Source of the DNA: Arachis hypogaea
Lineage: Eukaryota > Streptophyta > Magnoliopsida > Fabales > Fabaceae
NCBI RefSeq assembly: GCF_003086295.3
Contig: NC_092045.1
Span: forward strand, 93,820,693 to 93,884,692
Direction: 5' to 3'
DNA: 64,000 bases
Shown: piece after piece, positions 9,016 through 32,719 of the stretch
Layout: each line of letters starts with the position of its first letter
Position numbering within the stretch: position 1 is the stretch's first letter
The notes under the pieces: model-generated
Database searches by the model: none
The model's input: the letters and a program-made list of their open reading frames with translations, nothing else
What the model was told of the DNA's origin: nothing
Made by a program: the position numbers and the translations under genes

Positions 9016-10832
9016 TGGTGGACGAAATTGTGATCACTATTCTTTTCAAGTTGTTTGTCTTTGTATGAAATCATTATTATGGCACTAGTTGAATTCACAA
9101 CTCCGTTCAACTAACCAGCAAGTGTACTGGGTCGTCCAAGTAATAAACCTTACGTGAGTAAGGGTCGATCCCACAGAGATTGTTGGTATGAAGCAAGCTA
9201 TGGTCACCTTGTAAATCTCAGTTAGGCAGATTAAAATGGTTTATGGGTTTCGAAAATAAAGATAAAAGAATAGATTAAATAAAAGGATAGAAGACTTATG
9301 CAGATTCATTGGTGGGAATTTCAGATAAGCGAATGGAGGTGCTGCATGGCTCAAGGACGCCTGCTCTCCTACTGCTTCTACTCAATCCTTCATACTCCTT
9401 TCCATGGCAAGCTTTGTATAGGGGTTCACCATCAGCTGTGGCTACTTTCATCCTCTCGGGAAAATGATCCTATGCGGTTGTCAGTCGCACGGCTAATCGT
9501 CTGGAGGCATCACCCATGGTTGATGGCTACATCCCATCCTCGCAGTGAAAACTAATGCTCACGCACTCTGTCACAGTACGGCTAATCACCGGTTGGTTCC
9601 TGCTCCTACTGGAATAGAATCCCTTGATTCTTTTGCGTCTGTCACTAACGCCCAGCAGGTTACAAGTTTGAAGCACGTCACAGTCATTCATTACCGGAAT
9701 CCTACTCGGAATACCACAGACAAGGTGAGACTTTCCGGATTCCCAGGATCCTACTCGGAATACCACAGACAAGGTGAGACTTTCCGGATCCTCATAAATG
9801 CCGCCATCTATCTAGCTTATACCACGAAGATTCTGTTGGGGAATCTAAGAGATACACGTTCAAGCTCTGTTTCATGTAGAACGGAAGTGGTTGTCAATCA
9901 CACGCGTTCATAAGTGAGAATGATAATGAGGGTAATTTGACTCATAACATTCATCATGTTCTTGGGTACGAATGAATATCTTGGAATAAGAATAAGAGAG
10001 ATTTGAATAAAAGATAATAGAATTGCATTAATACTTGAGGTACAGCAGAGCTCCACACCCTTAATCTATGGTGTGCAGAAACTCCACCGTTGAAAATACA
10101 TAAGTAAAAGAGGTTCAGGCATGGCCGAATGGCCAGCCCTCTCCTAACGTGATCAATGATCTCCTAAGATGAAGAATAAAACAGAACTGAGACCAAAGAT
10201 GTCTAATACAATAGATAAATGTCCTATATATACTAGACTAGCTACTAGGGTTTACATGAGTAAGTAATTGATGCATAAATTCACTTCCGGGGCCCACTTG
10301 GTGTATGCTTGGGCTGAGCTTGATTAATCCACGAGTTGAGGCATCTCTTGGAGTTGAACTCTGAGTTATGACGTGTTTTGGGCGTTCAACTCCGGATCAT
10401 GACGTTTTTCTGGCGTTTAACTCCAGACAGCAGCATGAACTTGGCGTTCAACGCCAAGTTACGTCGTCAATATTCGAATAAAGTATGGACTATTATATAT
10501 TGCTGGAAAGCCCTGGATGTCTACTTTCCAACGCCGTTGAGAGCGCGCCAATTGGGTTTCTGTAGCTCCAGAAAAATCCATTTCGAGTGTAGGGAGGTCA
10601 GATTCCAACAGCATCAGCAGTCCTTTTGTCAGCCTTCTTCAGAGTTTTGCTCAAATCCCTCAATTTCAGTCAGAATTTACCTGAAATCACAGAAAAACAC
10701 ACAAACTCATAGTAAAGTCCAGAAATGTGAATTTAACATAAAAACTAATGAAAACATCCCTAAAAGTAGCTTAAACTTACTAAAAACTATACAAAAACAA
10801 TGCCAAAAAGCGTATAAATTATCCGCTCATCA
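9016..10832 (-). repeat. 5' LTR of the non-autonomous gypsy element
   Basis: Same length and nearly the same sequence as 270-2,086. Palindromic units start at 10,379, 10,410 and 10,441, exactly 31 bp apart; the TATA box is at 10,225-10,232. The outer end (TGATGAGCGG in minus sense) is at 10,832, followed by CGTCA, which could be one copy of the 5-bp target duplication; the other copy would lie beyond the left window edge. Confidence 0.92.
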
Positions 10833-11869
10833 CGTCACTAGCGTTAAGGGTTTGCTTCATGGTTTACAACTTTAAAGTTCCAAGGGTATTAAAGGGGACG
10901 GGTGTGGCTTCATCTTCATTTCATTTCATGCATAGCTTGTGGAGCAACATTTCATTTTCATTGCATTTCATTCATTGTGTGGAGAATAGAGATGTGTGTT
11001 TTATGATATAATTGAGAGAGAATAAGTTAGTTTTAGTTAAGAGTGAGATTAGAATATCTAAAATGGTGTGTGATTATACATTCATGCAAAATCATATTAT
11101 CAATTATTTAGGATATCCTAATTATGTAAGTTTATTATTTTTGATTAATTTGTTCATCTTTGTTTAGTAGTTTGTTACTATTTATTTGGTTAATATTAGT
11201 CTAATTGTACTATTATCTCTGATAATATGAATAAATAATATAATTAATTATAATTTTTTATTTTTCCAAAATAATCTTATTCTTTTTTGTTTCTATTTTT
11301 CTGTTGTTAGTATGTATAATTTTTTATAATATTATCTTTTTATTTTTTGTTATAATATGATATTTTATATTTTATTAATTATTAAAATTAATAAATAATA
11401 TACATATGATATTTTTGTTAATTACTAAATTAATAAATAACACATATATTTTTTCTATTTTTTTGTTATAATATGGTTATGTTATTTTAATTTTAATTAT
11501 TAAATTGAAAAATAATAATATTTGTACATAAAAATTCAAATTTTATGTAATTATTATTTATTTTAGTTTCTGTTTCAACATTATTATTTTATTAAAATTA
11601 ATAATCAATATAATCATAAAAATATACTTTGCTAATTGAATAATGTATAATTATATTTATTTTGTGTTTTAATATTATTTTTACTTCATTTTATTTTGTA
11701 ATTACTGAGCCTAATAAAAATATAAATATGAATAATAAGAAATTTGAATTTTTTGTAATTATTATTTACTTTATTTTCTGTTGAAGTAAGTTATTAATTT
11801 ATTCTTTTTGGTATTTATTAAATTAATAAATAAAATAAAAATAAATATAATTATTTTTTTTGGTATTTC
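10833..11869. other. AT-rich intergenic DNA
   Basis: No gene recognised. The first ~180 bp are of mixed composition; the rest is extremely AT-rich with short A/T runs. Confidence 0.6.
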
Positions 11870-14440
11870 GGTTGAACTGCACCAGGTTAACAAGAATATA
11901 CTACCTCGTAAGCTTGATCCGTCGGAGATGTGGCATTCGACGATTGACCAGGCCTTACGAACAATAGGATTCTACCATATCTCGAGAGTTGGAGAGATCA
12001 GAGGGCATTCTGCGTTACTATCTGCACTTATGGAAAGGTGAAGACTATAGACTCATTCTTTCGCATTGCTAGCCGGTGAGGTTACAGTGACACTAGAGGA
12101 CATGTTATACATATTTGACCTACCGATTGATGGAGAGGTTAGGATCGGTTGGACCGATAGTAGTCAGGACTTCTTGGTCAACCAGAGCCTAGCGATTTTT
12201 GGCATCGAACCCGTTGTGAGTAGTTCTCCTAAAAGTTATATAAAGTTGGCTTGGGTACGCCATATCAAAGACACATAGCCTTTAGACACTTGGGAGTCTA
12301 TTCAATGATACGTCAGGTGTCACATCTTCTGTCTGTTGGGTACCAACCTCTTCATGGATAATTCGACGGCATATGACCACGCGAAGTATCCACCACTGCT
12401 CTAAAATTTCTTGCAAATTGGCACTTGCAGTTGGGGGGTCAGCAACTCTTGCACAGTTTTATAGGTCACTATGCCATGCATCATGATACAATTGCAAGGA
12501 GATGGATGGCCCGCTTGATTTGTTGTTTGTTTGGGCGTGGAAGAGAATGTCGTTTCTTGTGCCCACTCCAAGGCAGCAACTTGTACCAGCTAATATACTG
12601 GTTTCACGCAGGTAACAGTACATAATTTATTGGAATTTGACTCGTATTTTATGTATGTTTAACTGGCAATACGTAATTTAAACTTTGTTATAATGTTGTG
12701 TATTGCAGGTGGAGTCATCATTCATGAACCAGCGCGTGGATGTCGAGGAGCGTGGCGTCTATTAGGTAGTGTTTGGTTAGTGGGTGTGTGTGCATAAGAC
12801 AGAGACACGCTGACACACGTCCTCTGTTTGGTTGTTGAGACACACGTCCTGTGTTTGGTTGTTGAGACACACAATTTTGAAGGACACGATGGTACACAGA
12901 TTGACACAAATTACATGTATTCAGTGTACCTCTAATAAGTTGTGACACAAAAATTAATATTGAGACACTGATTATTTTGACAATTTGACCCTTATTTTAT
13001 TTCTATATTTTTATTTTTGTCATCTCCTCTCATCCATCTCCAGATCTCTTCATCTCTTCTCCCTTCCCTTCTCCTCTCCATTTCAACTTCCATCTATTCT
13101 CTCTTCTCTTTTCATGGCCAACCAAGCAGAATCTCTTCTCCTCCCCATTTCAATTTCTGTTTCTTCTCTCTTCATGGCCAACCAACCTCCTCTACTGAAG
13201 TGCCTCTGCCATTGTCACTGCCTCACTTTCTCCTCATACTCTCTAGATTGCATCTCAATCTCCAACTCTGTGATTTGTATCTCTGCCATGTCGCAATCGA
13301 ACCTCTATCATCAACCCATCGTGCCTCCATCTTCATCTCTGTTCATCCTTCTATTTTCCCCTTTCTGGATTTTTTTTCCTAAAGTAAAATTCTATTTTTT
13401 TTGTTTTTTATTATCAATCCGTGTTAGGAAAAAAATTATAGTCTGAATACTATGGATAAATTATTTCCGTTGGCTTCTACACGTTGAAATATCTCACCCT
13501 CTAATTAATTTTTTTAACAACTTAAAATTGACACAAGGGATTCAAAATGAGAATCATGCCAATTAATTGCTTGTTATTTGATTAAGAAGATATATATTGA
13601 ATCTGTTGTTGAAATTATTGAAATTTTTGTTATCTGGGTAATTTTTTGTTATGAATGGAGATGAAAAAAAAAAGAATCACTGCAGCATTGATGAAAAAAA
13701 TATAGATAGCGATGATGGTGGTAAAGGTAGATGATGAGGGTATTATTGAATTTTTAAAATTTTATGTCTTTTATGTATGTTCTTTGCCAAACATAAAACA
13801 TATATACATGTATTTTGTGTCTATGTCTATATAGTATATGTCTCTGTATCCATGTCTCATGCTATACACTAAACAAACGGAGCCTTAGGCACGACATAGA
13901 CTACATGGATGAGGTCAGTATCGGTATTAATTTATAAGAATAAATTACGGTATTAATAATCTAACGGCCCATGCAATATTTTACAGTTTGTCTAGAGGCC
14001 ATACATCGGCATCATCATACCTGCCGAACTACATGGACACCTTGATGTGTGTGACACAGTAGCGCCGTTGGTTTCATTCGAGTGTATCAAATGACATCCT
14101 GCGAACTGAGTGGTTCACCAATACGGGTATGCACAGTCCCTCTCTGCCTACACAAGCCATCTCAGTTGAGCAGTAGTGCTACACTCTTCAGCGAGTACAA
14201 TGCCATGACTGGAACACGATACGTGCTGAATGGATACAGCAATAGGGGAATCGCCACAAGATTCGATTGCGAAAGAAGCATCTACAACCAATCGCCAACT
14301 TTAGCCCGTCTACTGATTATCGGAGTTGATTCCTTGGTTTATTCTAGATGTACCTGAGGTTGTCAGAGTTCATTCCTCAGCAGCCACCCCAGCACGCTTG
14401 CACTAGCGAGCCTCCGTATTCTTCCGTGTAAATACATTGT
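11870..14440 (+). pseudogene. Plant mobile domain (MAIN-like) gene, decayed
   Basis: Translated pieces match the plant-mobile-domain family often annotated as MAIN-like or 'protein phosphatase 7 long form': PRKLDPSEMWHSTIDQALRT, then ALLSALMERW with a stop after it, CEVTVTLEDMLYIFDLPIDG (about 12,069-12,131), and after two probable introns IIIPAELHGHLDVCDTVAPL (about 14,011-14,067) and FECIKWHPA. Family members use PMDs in silencing and meristem maintenance, and others are carried by transposons. Frameshifts and stops occur throughout, and a 1.1 kb element interrupts it at 12,765-13,884. It is convergent with the MURA pseudogene at 14,400-16,110, so it is probably MULE cargo rather than a host gene (inference). 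Confidence 0.75.
12765..13884. mobile_element. Tourist-like (PIF/Harbinger) non-autonomous element
   Basis: 1,120 bp bounded by TTA at 12,762-12,764 and 13,885-13,887. The left end reads GGTAGTGTTTGGTTAGTG and the right end, complemented, GGCTCCGTTTGTTTAGTG: imperfect terminal inverted repeats with the TGTTTGG core typical of Tourist-like elements. Inner termini keep the symmetry (AGAGACAC... / ...GTCTCTGTATCC). The interior has a CT-rich stretch at 13,020-13,370 with fortuitous open frames and no transposase. Confidence 0.75.
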
Positions 14441-16110
14441 TCAACTGGTAGTATGTTGCTCAGACGAGCGCCAAGATAGGAATATTTTGGGCACCCTTTA
14501 ACACTGAATTAATGCACTTGACAAGGTTCGTCTCCAATCACCTCCGCTATGATTTACTGCTGCTCGAATTGACTCATGACGATCGGAGATTATACCCATG
14601 TTGTCTCCTCTTACAACATCCCTTCATAAATTACTAAGAAAAAAGTGTCACATATTAGCGGTCTCACCCTCTACGATGGCAAAAGCAATTGACACAATAT
14701 TTTTATTCCCATCTTGCGCAATTGCAACCAAAAGGCAACCTTTATATTTTTCGTATAGTTGGGTGCCGTCAACTTGAACCAGCGGCTTGCAATATTTGAA
14801 AGCTCTTATGCATGGATTGAAACTCCAGAATACCCGATGAAGTATCTTAACACCGTCTACCTCTTCACTCCCGTTATACAGAGGTCGTGTTTCTATTTGG
14901 ACTTGTGAACTAGGCATCTTCTGAACCATTGCCGAGAACCATAATGACAAAGTTTGGTAAGATTCTTCCCACCCACCAAAAATTTTGGCTATCAACTTCT
15001 GCTTTACCAACCAAGCCTTTCGATAACTAATAGTGTAGTTAATCTTGCCTGAACTTCTACAATTATAGATTTCACCTTTATGGATGAGTCAGATTCAACC
15101 AATGGCTTCATAGCCTCAGCAATCATGTTCGAGCCCAACTTGAAGTGATCTTGTGAGATTGTTTCCATGGAACACGTGTGCCTCCCGTTGTATCTCTCAA
15201 CAAGCTTTCTACTGTATCAAACTGGCTCAGATAAGCCAATCAAACCCACGTTCATAAGTCTTGCATTTTGCATAGAACGTCTGTGGCTCGAATTCATAAA
15301 TAACATAATCGACTCCTCTGAAAATAATGTAACCCCGAATTGCCGCAATGATTGATTTTTTTAGAACTGTTTTTCATTCCGATCCTGAACTTCCCGTCCT
15401 CAGGATCAGTAATACCTATAAAAGAAATAAATTGTCGCTCACGAATCCGTCAAAACAAAATTAAGGAAACATACTACCCATTGCTCACGTACCTATGTTC
15501 ACATATTCGGGGAACTCCGGTGCATGCATGGTGTCAAGATCCAAGCTACGCATAAAAGGTAAAACGTCCATCGGTTGACTCACTGCAGGTGGAACCACTA
15601 AAGTTTTCGCAACTGCCTCACCAACCCTATCGTCGTCCTCATCCTCATCATTGGCTTCGTACGTAGCTTCGAACTCCTCGTCGCTATCATTGTTCATTCC
15701 TTTGTATACTTCAACTCTGTCATCTCGCACATCTGGATCATGTTGAATCTCATCCGTAGCTATATGTTCAAACTCAACATACAACTCAATTCTTGGATTT
15801 TGCACTTGAGGTTGCTGGTGAATATGAAACATCCGTTGAATACTTATTTCATCAACAATCGGTATAACCTCAAACTGTATTAGGCCGCTAATTACGATAA
15901 CAGGACTCCTGTAGAAAATGTTGCTTACTCTCTTTAAAATATCACTCTCTATACTCTGACAAAACTCCGTACTGTAGTTCTGCGAATGTTATAGTGCACA
16001 GAAATACAAACAAAAATGTATTCACACACAAAGCTCACCTCCTCATATGTATTTCGTATAACCTCACCGTTGTGGTAAACTACTATATTTGCAATGTCCT
16101 CCATTACACC
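14400..16110 (-). pseudogene. MURA-type transposase of a Mutator-like element, internally deleted
   Basis: In minus sense the pieces are: an N-terminal segment near 16,080 (VEDIANIVVYHNGEVIRNTY), an acidic linker at 15,485-15,832 (FEATYEANDEDEDD, LDLDTMHAPEFPEY), the MuDR DNA-binding region (RYNGRHTCSMETISQDH) and the MULE transposase core at 14,648-15,010 with KPLVQVDGTQLYEKYKG and AFAIVEGETANM. After a stop, MGIISDRHESIRAAVNHSGG follows in another frame, then sequence resembling NLVKCINSVLKG directly behind it, so about 80 residues including the region of the third catalytic acid are deleted. Both expected aspartates (VQVDGT and ISDRHESI) remain. It ends where the convergent PMD pseudogene ends. 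Confidence 0.82.
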
Positions 16111-16600
16111 AACAGTGTAGAAAAACACCTCTCTCGTAGTGCAGTAAAATGATAACGAGTTTTGGATTTTATAGGCAGAGGCAAATTACGTGTTGCAATG
16201 TCATCTAACCATCGTTTGACACATGTCCAACATGCAGGGTGCGTGTTGCTCTGGATTTGGACACATGTCCAGCATGCTACATACGTGCTGAGTCAGCACG
16301 TAACCTGCGTATTATACTTGCACCTGCTATATACACCAAAAAAACTCCATTTCCAGCAAAAACTCACATCTTTTCTTCGTATTAAAATTTTTTAGCCAAA
16401 ATTTTACATAATTTTAATATTAAAAAAAATTACATACTTTTGGTATCCTAATTGCGTTGTCAAAATTAACAGCTTCATGTGAACCGTGTCGTAAACTATT
16501 CCAAGTATATTTGAGCATGAGGTGCCTTATTGCCTATATAGGGCCGTTAACATTGAATATGAAATTAACTTTTGCATTAAGGTGACTTCTGTACTTTACA
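16111..16600. other. Probable terminal region of the MULE
   Basis: Holds short palindromic and repeated motifs (GACACATGTCCA twice at about 16,219 and 16,260, GTGCTGAGTCAGCACG at about 16,287). I could not find the matching opposite terminal repeat, so the element ends stay undefined. No gene. Confidence 0.4.
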
Positions 16601-16955
16601 GAGAGTAGACTGCAGTTAAATCTTTTTTACTGAAATGACAAAATAATAATGATATAAAATAACTACTATTTCAATAAAAAATTTAAAATTTATAAAAATA
16701 AATAAAAATAAAAAATTGCTATTTTCAAATAAATGATATATATTTCTAAAATTCATTTTAACACATCTAAACAACGATACTCTTTTAAACTCGTTTCTTT
16801 TGAATATTTCTAAACATACATCATTTTTGTTTAAACTTCCTAAGTAAATCAAAAGGGCACAATACTGTTTTAAATCTATTTCATTTGTAAGGAGTTTAAT
16901 AATGTTGATGAAGAGTGTTACAAGGTACAACAATATCCGACTAGAGGCATTGCAA

Positions 16956-28400
<11,445 letters not shown>

Positions 28401-28421
28401 GTTCTTGCAAGACTAGAAATC

Positions 28422-29941
28422 CTGAAGTGACCAGGAAGAAGAAAGAACACATTGTTAAGTCTACCCCAAGCCTTGAACGAAGAATCATCCAAAGCAAAAC
28501 AATAAGACAGAGCAGATTGGCATTTTAGAAATGAAATATTAAACAAAGGAACCAAATGTATGAAAAAGAACCAGGTTTAATTGACTCCCATTCACAGGTG
28601 AGTCTATGTATGAAAAATTGCCAAAGTTCTCCTAACGGAAACAGCACGGACCAGCTGCCCACTATCCCATCTTGTTGTTACCTGACATGAAGATAACACA
28701 TCCACACACACCACGAAAATCCCAGCCACAAATTTTCAAACTAACCTGTGACAGTGCCACCAGATTGGGAAATCCAATGTGAATAGCAACAGTAACACAG
28801 TCGTTACAACACTCAGATTGGTGGTGGCAAAGGAAAGCCATGCCCAACAACAAGAAGGGAGACAAACTACCAAAAACAGGCCTGAGGATGTGTTGCTCTC
28901 ATTTTGGGGTTCCATAAAAAATTGGTGGCCTGCCAACAGGTCATCTGCCACTATTATTACATGCAAGCTTGTCAATCCCAGGTCGGTCTTATGAAACAAG
29001 TTTGTACCTGTAATTGGGATTGGGAACATTGACATCATAAAATCATGCGATATAAGGTGCTAGTTTGCAATTTTGACAACCATGCTCACAGGACGTTCTC
29101 ATATATGCTCAGCACCAGTACCAAAGCATGACATCAGACATGGGCGGTTTCTCTAACTCCCTTCCTAACTACACTTTGCTCAGTCCATCTTAGCTTTACA
29201 ATCCCTAATCTTCCTCTAATTGGACCAGCATTCCCTCTTATTCCTTTTTTAAACCTTATATTGAATTGCCATCATACCAAGTTTATAACCAAGTATATAA
29301 CGAAACCTAATTAAAGATGGAAATGCACATTGGTAAATGGTAAGAAATCCATAAGAATGAATATTGTGACACTGCAGTTATGTCAATAATCAATTTCCTT
29401 TTCTATCCTGCTGCATTTCTACCTTTGCCGTGGTGGTTGGTTGCAAACCGAAAGGTTATATGTTCCTCCAGTAAAAATATTTACCAAATAGCATTGTTCG
29501 AATAAACACACACAGTTCCAGATTTCAAAACAAGTGTGGTTCAACATTTACAGCACAGTAAAATCAGTGGAAACAAGATGCCAACAAAATGGTTCCAAGC
29601 TCAAGCTAAGAAGCTCATGGAGTATTCCAAGTCGCAACAATTTGAAAAAAACTACGAAACCTTAAGAGTAATAGCCGTTAAAACAATGCCACGCAGAGAA
29701 ACAACCAAGAAATTGTAGAAGATCAGCACGCTATTGTTAATTATTAGCGAAAATGAAGTGCATCTGTCACAAACACTTCACATTTACCGAATCAAAGACA
29801 GAAACCCTAAACCGTGCAAAAACGCATCCAACATTTCCCAGAACAAATTCACGGGAAAACGAAATTATAAGTTAATCAGCTGAATTGTAGCTGTGAGTGA
29901 TAGAGGTGAAGTGTGCTACGAGAATTCAGAGCGAGACGTAC
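28422..29941 (-). other. PKL: 5' UTR intron of PKL
   Basis: The minus-strand donor CACG|GTACGTCTCG lies at 29,941 and the acceptor ACTTCAG|GATTTC at 28,422, 21 nt before the ATG. Removing 1,520 bp joins an untranslated first exon (about 29,942-30,030, GC-richer and with CT-rich promoter-proximal sequence) to the coding exon. First introns in UTRs are often transcription-enhancing. The intron has no credible gene of its own. Inferred from splice signals; transcript data would settle it. Confidence 0.65.
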
Positions 29942-30230
29942 CGTGGAGTGGAAGATTTTCCGGCGATCTGGTTCGTGGAGCTTCGTAATTTCGCGGGAAC
30001 CCAAAACCTGAGTTGAGAGGAAGAAAAAAGAAAGAAAAGAAAGAAGAAATGAGAAATAAAAGAAAAGATTAAAATTAAAAATAATGAGAGGCGGTGAGGA
30101 AGAAATAGGGTAGACTTACAAGGACAGTGACGAGATTAACAGCCACGACGAGTCTGTTTTATATCCAAGAAAATCCGGATAATCAACCAAACATGCACTG
30201 AAATTTTCGATGGAGAAATTGCATACGATT
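29942..30230 (-). promoter_or_regulatory. PKL: PKL first (untranslated) exon and probable core promoter
   Basis: The end of this segment next to the donor at 29,941 is the likely untranslated exon. A pyrimidine-rich stretch (purine-rich on the plus strand, about 30,015-30,070) is typical of plant 5' leaders. No definite TATA box. Upstream the DNA turns AT-rich. Confidence 0.45.
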
Positions 30231-31440
30231 AGCGTATATATTACTATTATTTAATTATTTAAATTAATTAATAATCAGTAATATAGTATATAGTATTAAT
30301 TAATAAATGGTAATGACGAAAGCTCACGTGCTTCCTTTTTCATTTTTCTCCCCGAAAATAACAATCTAATTTACTACGTTCTTATGAAATAAAAGTTTAT
30401 ACAAATATTTTATATTTGCTTCTATATTATAATATATATTATACATTATTAGATCGTAAATAAAACTGAAACACAATGTTTGATCGATTATCAATAATTC
30501 AATACGTTATTAAGAAATACTAGGTGAAACAAATATTTTTTAACCAGGTTTAATTAAGTCGTAAATTTATGTACACATGTAAATTTGATTATCAAAATAC
30601 ATACACATGTAAATTTGATTATCAAAATACTTATTCATATAACATTACTCATATTTTTTTAGTCAATTAAATTTAAAGTTTAATATTAGTTAGTTTACAA
30701 CCCACACAAACAACCACCCCCCCCCCCCAAAAAAAAAAAAAAAAACCCAATTTCTATACAGATTTTTCATTTTTGGACTTCATTTTGGTTGATGAATAAA
30801 ATGTTTATTCTTAAACAAAAAATTTAGGTCATGAACAATTTTTTCATACTCTAGTTCATTTTTGATATTCTCTTTTCTTTTGTAAACGAAGAAAAAGTTG
30901 AAATGGAGTTATTAACTATTCGTATACTTATGAGAAATCGTTAGCTGTTGATAATCAGTTAGCCTTTTTTTTCTGTCTTTTTTTTTTTGTAATTCTAAAT
31001 AGATGTTTAGTAATTAGTATACATGGATCCAAGTTACAACTGTGCAAAAACCCCGATTGCATACTCGACTCAGATTTCGCATTTCTCTCCCACCCCCTCT
31101 TCTTTTTACTGTTTTCTTTTGGGGCTAACTATAGCTCAAATTTAGGCAAATCCAGTGTTGGGACACTTCCCCTGCTACTCTCTCTATAGCATACAGACCG
31201 GCTATCCGATGCAAATTGCAAACAAATACTGAAATACCACGTCTCCCACGAGTAAACCAATTATAACTTACAAGCACTGTGAGTTGTGTGACCACTGGCC
31301 AATACATATTCTTTCATGGTTTACACTGTATTCCTGCGTAGCATGCTGTGCTTCCACCACATCGCCAAATCCGTGTAGCTTATTATAGCTTACACACCGA
31401 ACCACACAATTGCAGAATGCAGAGCATAACCTAAAGGACA
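30231..31440. other. Intergenic region between PKL and CAF1
   Basis: AT-rich with a 29-bp tandem duplication (30,572-30,600 and 30,602-30,630, ACACATGTAAATTTGATTAT...) and a homopolymer pair of about 10 C then 17 A at 30,717-30,745. No gene seen. Confidence 0.6.
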
Positions 31441-31891
31441 ATAAAGTAAAAATAATGAATACTTCATCTTTGATATAAAGAAAGATTCCTCCGACACATG
31501 ACTAGACATCACTTTACTGCGACAAATTTTGGATTTACATGTTCAGAGTTCAGACTGTTCTGATTCTTGCAATGAGGAACAGAGACTTAGAAAAAATCAG
31601 GGTCACAATGATTACAAGTAAACAAGCTAAAACTAAAAGGAATCATCATCATAAATTATTATTGAAGGACTAAACTTAAGTGATTTACAAAGAACTCAAA
31701 GGGCTAACAAAACCAGCTAAGGTTTTTTTCAGTTACAGTTCCAAACAAGGATGAGAAATGTTACAGGTAAACAACAACCATTCTTTTTGGCAGAAAGTGT
31801 ACACAAGTAAGAAAGAAAAAGAGAGAAAAAAAAAAGGACTCACACTTAGACTTACTCTTCTTACTCTACAACCAATTATAATTTCTTTCTT
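31441..31891 (-). other. Probable 3' UTR and downstream region of CAF1
   Basis: Noncoding sequence following the CAF1 stop codon at 31,892. No poly(A) site can be fixed by eye. Confidence 0.4.
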
Positions 31892-32719
31892 TCAATTAGT
31901 TTGTCCATTCTCAACACCTAAACCATACAAGACACCAGCATATTTCTCTGTGGAGCCACTGAAAAATGTATCCCTCAACTTTCTAAATGTACAAGAAGTG
32001 AGTAAGCTATCCGATCCAGCTTGATGGCACACACCAACTCTCTCAACATCCAACAACTCCGCGAGCTTGTTCAACCCACCATGGAGACTGTTGCAGAACT
32101 TCATCAAATGCTTGATATCATACAACATCGGGAAATACATCTTGATCAGTTCAAAGAACCCTGCCTGCGTATCCGGCAAGCTTCGGCACGTCAACAGCTT
32201 GAGGAGGTAACCGAAGTCGTAACCGCTATGGAAGGTTACCCAACTCACACTATCGTTCAACACGATCCCCGATGACATGAGAAGCTCCCCGAACCGGTTC
32301 ACATCAATACCTTTTTCGTTGTTCTTCTTGAAATCAATGCCACATTGGCGCAGAAGCTCGATCGAATCGCTGGCGAAGATGTCCTCGCTGATGTTGAACT
32401 CACGGAAGTTGAATTGCCAGATGCAGGAGCTCTCAGTGCCACAGGTGGGGAGGTTGCCGTGCTCGTCAGAGAAAGTGAGACCTAATTGGATCAGCTTCAA
32501 CATGTCAACGTTGTCCTTCAAGGTCTGGTAGTTGTAGTCATTGATATTCTTGAAGTTCCCAACGGGACGAAGAACAACACCGGGGAACTCTGTATCCATG
32601 GCGACATAGTTGTATTCGTCAACGATTTCACGGATCAAAGCGAACTCCTCCTCTAGGTTATCGTTCCATACCTCCCTGATTTGAACCGAATCGCCTTTCG
32701 GTAAAATCGACATGTCCAA
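31892..32719 (-). CDS. CAF1: CCR4-NOT deadenylase subunit CAF1 (POP2-like ribonuclease)
   Basis: Single uninterrupted frame of 275 codons, starting [20 protein letters not shown]; plant CAF1 genes commonly lack coding introns and encode about 275 aa. It shortens mRNA poly(A) tails within the CCR4-NOT complex in the cytoplasm and P-bodies. The DEDDh exonuclease residues are all present: D42 and E44 (AMDTEFPGV), D168 (HSGYDFGYL), H232 and D237 ([11 protein letters not shown]). Sequence between them ([28 protein letters not shown]) is typical of the AtCAF1-6/7/9 group, but which paralogue it is cannot be told without a tree. No damage seen. It lies upstream of PKL on the same strand, about 1.9 kb away, as an independent gene. 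Confidence 0.96.
   Translation of the reverse strand: MDMSILPKGDSVQIREVWNDNLEEEFALIREIVDEYNYVAMDTEFPGVVLRPVGNFKNINDYNYQTLKDNVDMLKLIQLGLTFSDEHGNLPTCGTESSCIWQFNFREFNISEDIFASDSIELLRQCGIDFKKNNEKGIDVNRFGELLMSSGIVLNDSVSWVTFHSGYDFGYLLKLLTCRSLPDTQAGFFELIKMYFPMLYDIKHLMKFCNSLHGGLNKLAELLDVERVGVCHQAGSDSLLTSCTFRKLRDTFFSGSTEKYAGVLYGLGVENGQTN

Larger units (their letters stand above)
270..10832 (-). mobile_element. Non-autonomous Ty3/gypsy (Athila-like) LTR retrotransposon, gag-pro plus extra ORF, no pol
   Basis: Two 1,817-bp LTRs (270-2,086 and 9,016-10,832) flank an internal region in minus orientation. In element sense the order is 5' LTR, tRNA-Asp-type primer site (8,993-9,009), AT-rich leader, gag-protease ORF (7,536-5,284), palindrome array (5,048-4,808), extra ORF (4,257-3,119), conserved noncoding tail and 3' LTR. 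Barely 1 kb separates gag-pro from the extra ORF, so RT, RNase H and integrase are missing altogether rather than mutated. The LTRs differ by roughly nine substitutions and two 1-bp indels by eye, indicating a recent insertion. It probably moves with enzymes supplied by a relative (inference). The family resembles peanut Athila-like elements such as FIDEL and its non-autonomous partners, but I cannot assign a name without a search. Confidence 0.9.

Noticed and set aside
10378..10875. 165-codon open frame crossing an LTR border
   Set aside because: It starts in LTR palindromes and runs past the LTR end into flanking DNA; the corresponding frame in the other LTR is broken, so it is chance.
12985..13446. 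153-codon serine/leucine-rich frame
   Set aside because: It is the translation of a CT-rich stretch inside the Tourist-like element; overlapping frames are equally open.
28736..29038. 100-codon frame and neighbours upstream of PKL
   Set aside because: They lie in the 5' UTR intron of PKL, have no family resemblance and are frame noise.
32021..32531. Two plus-strand frames opposite CAF1
   Set aside because: They are antisense shadows of the conserved CAF1 coding sequence.
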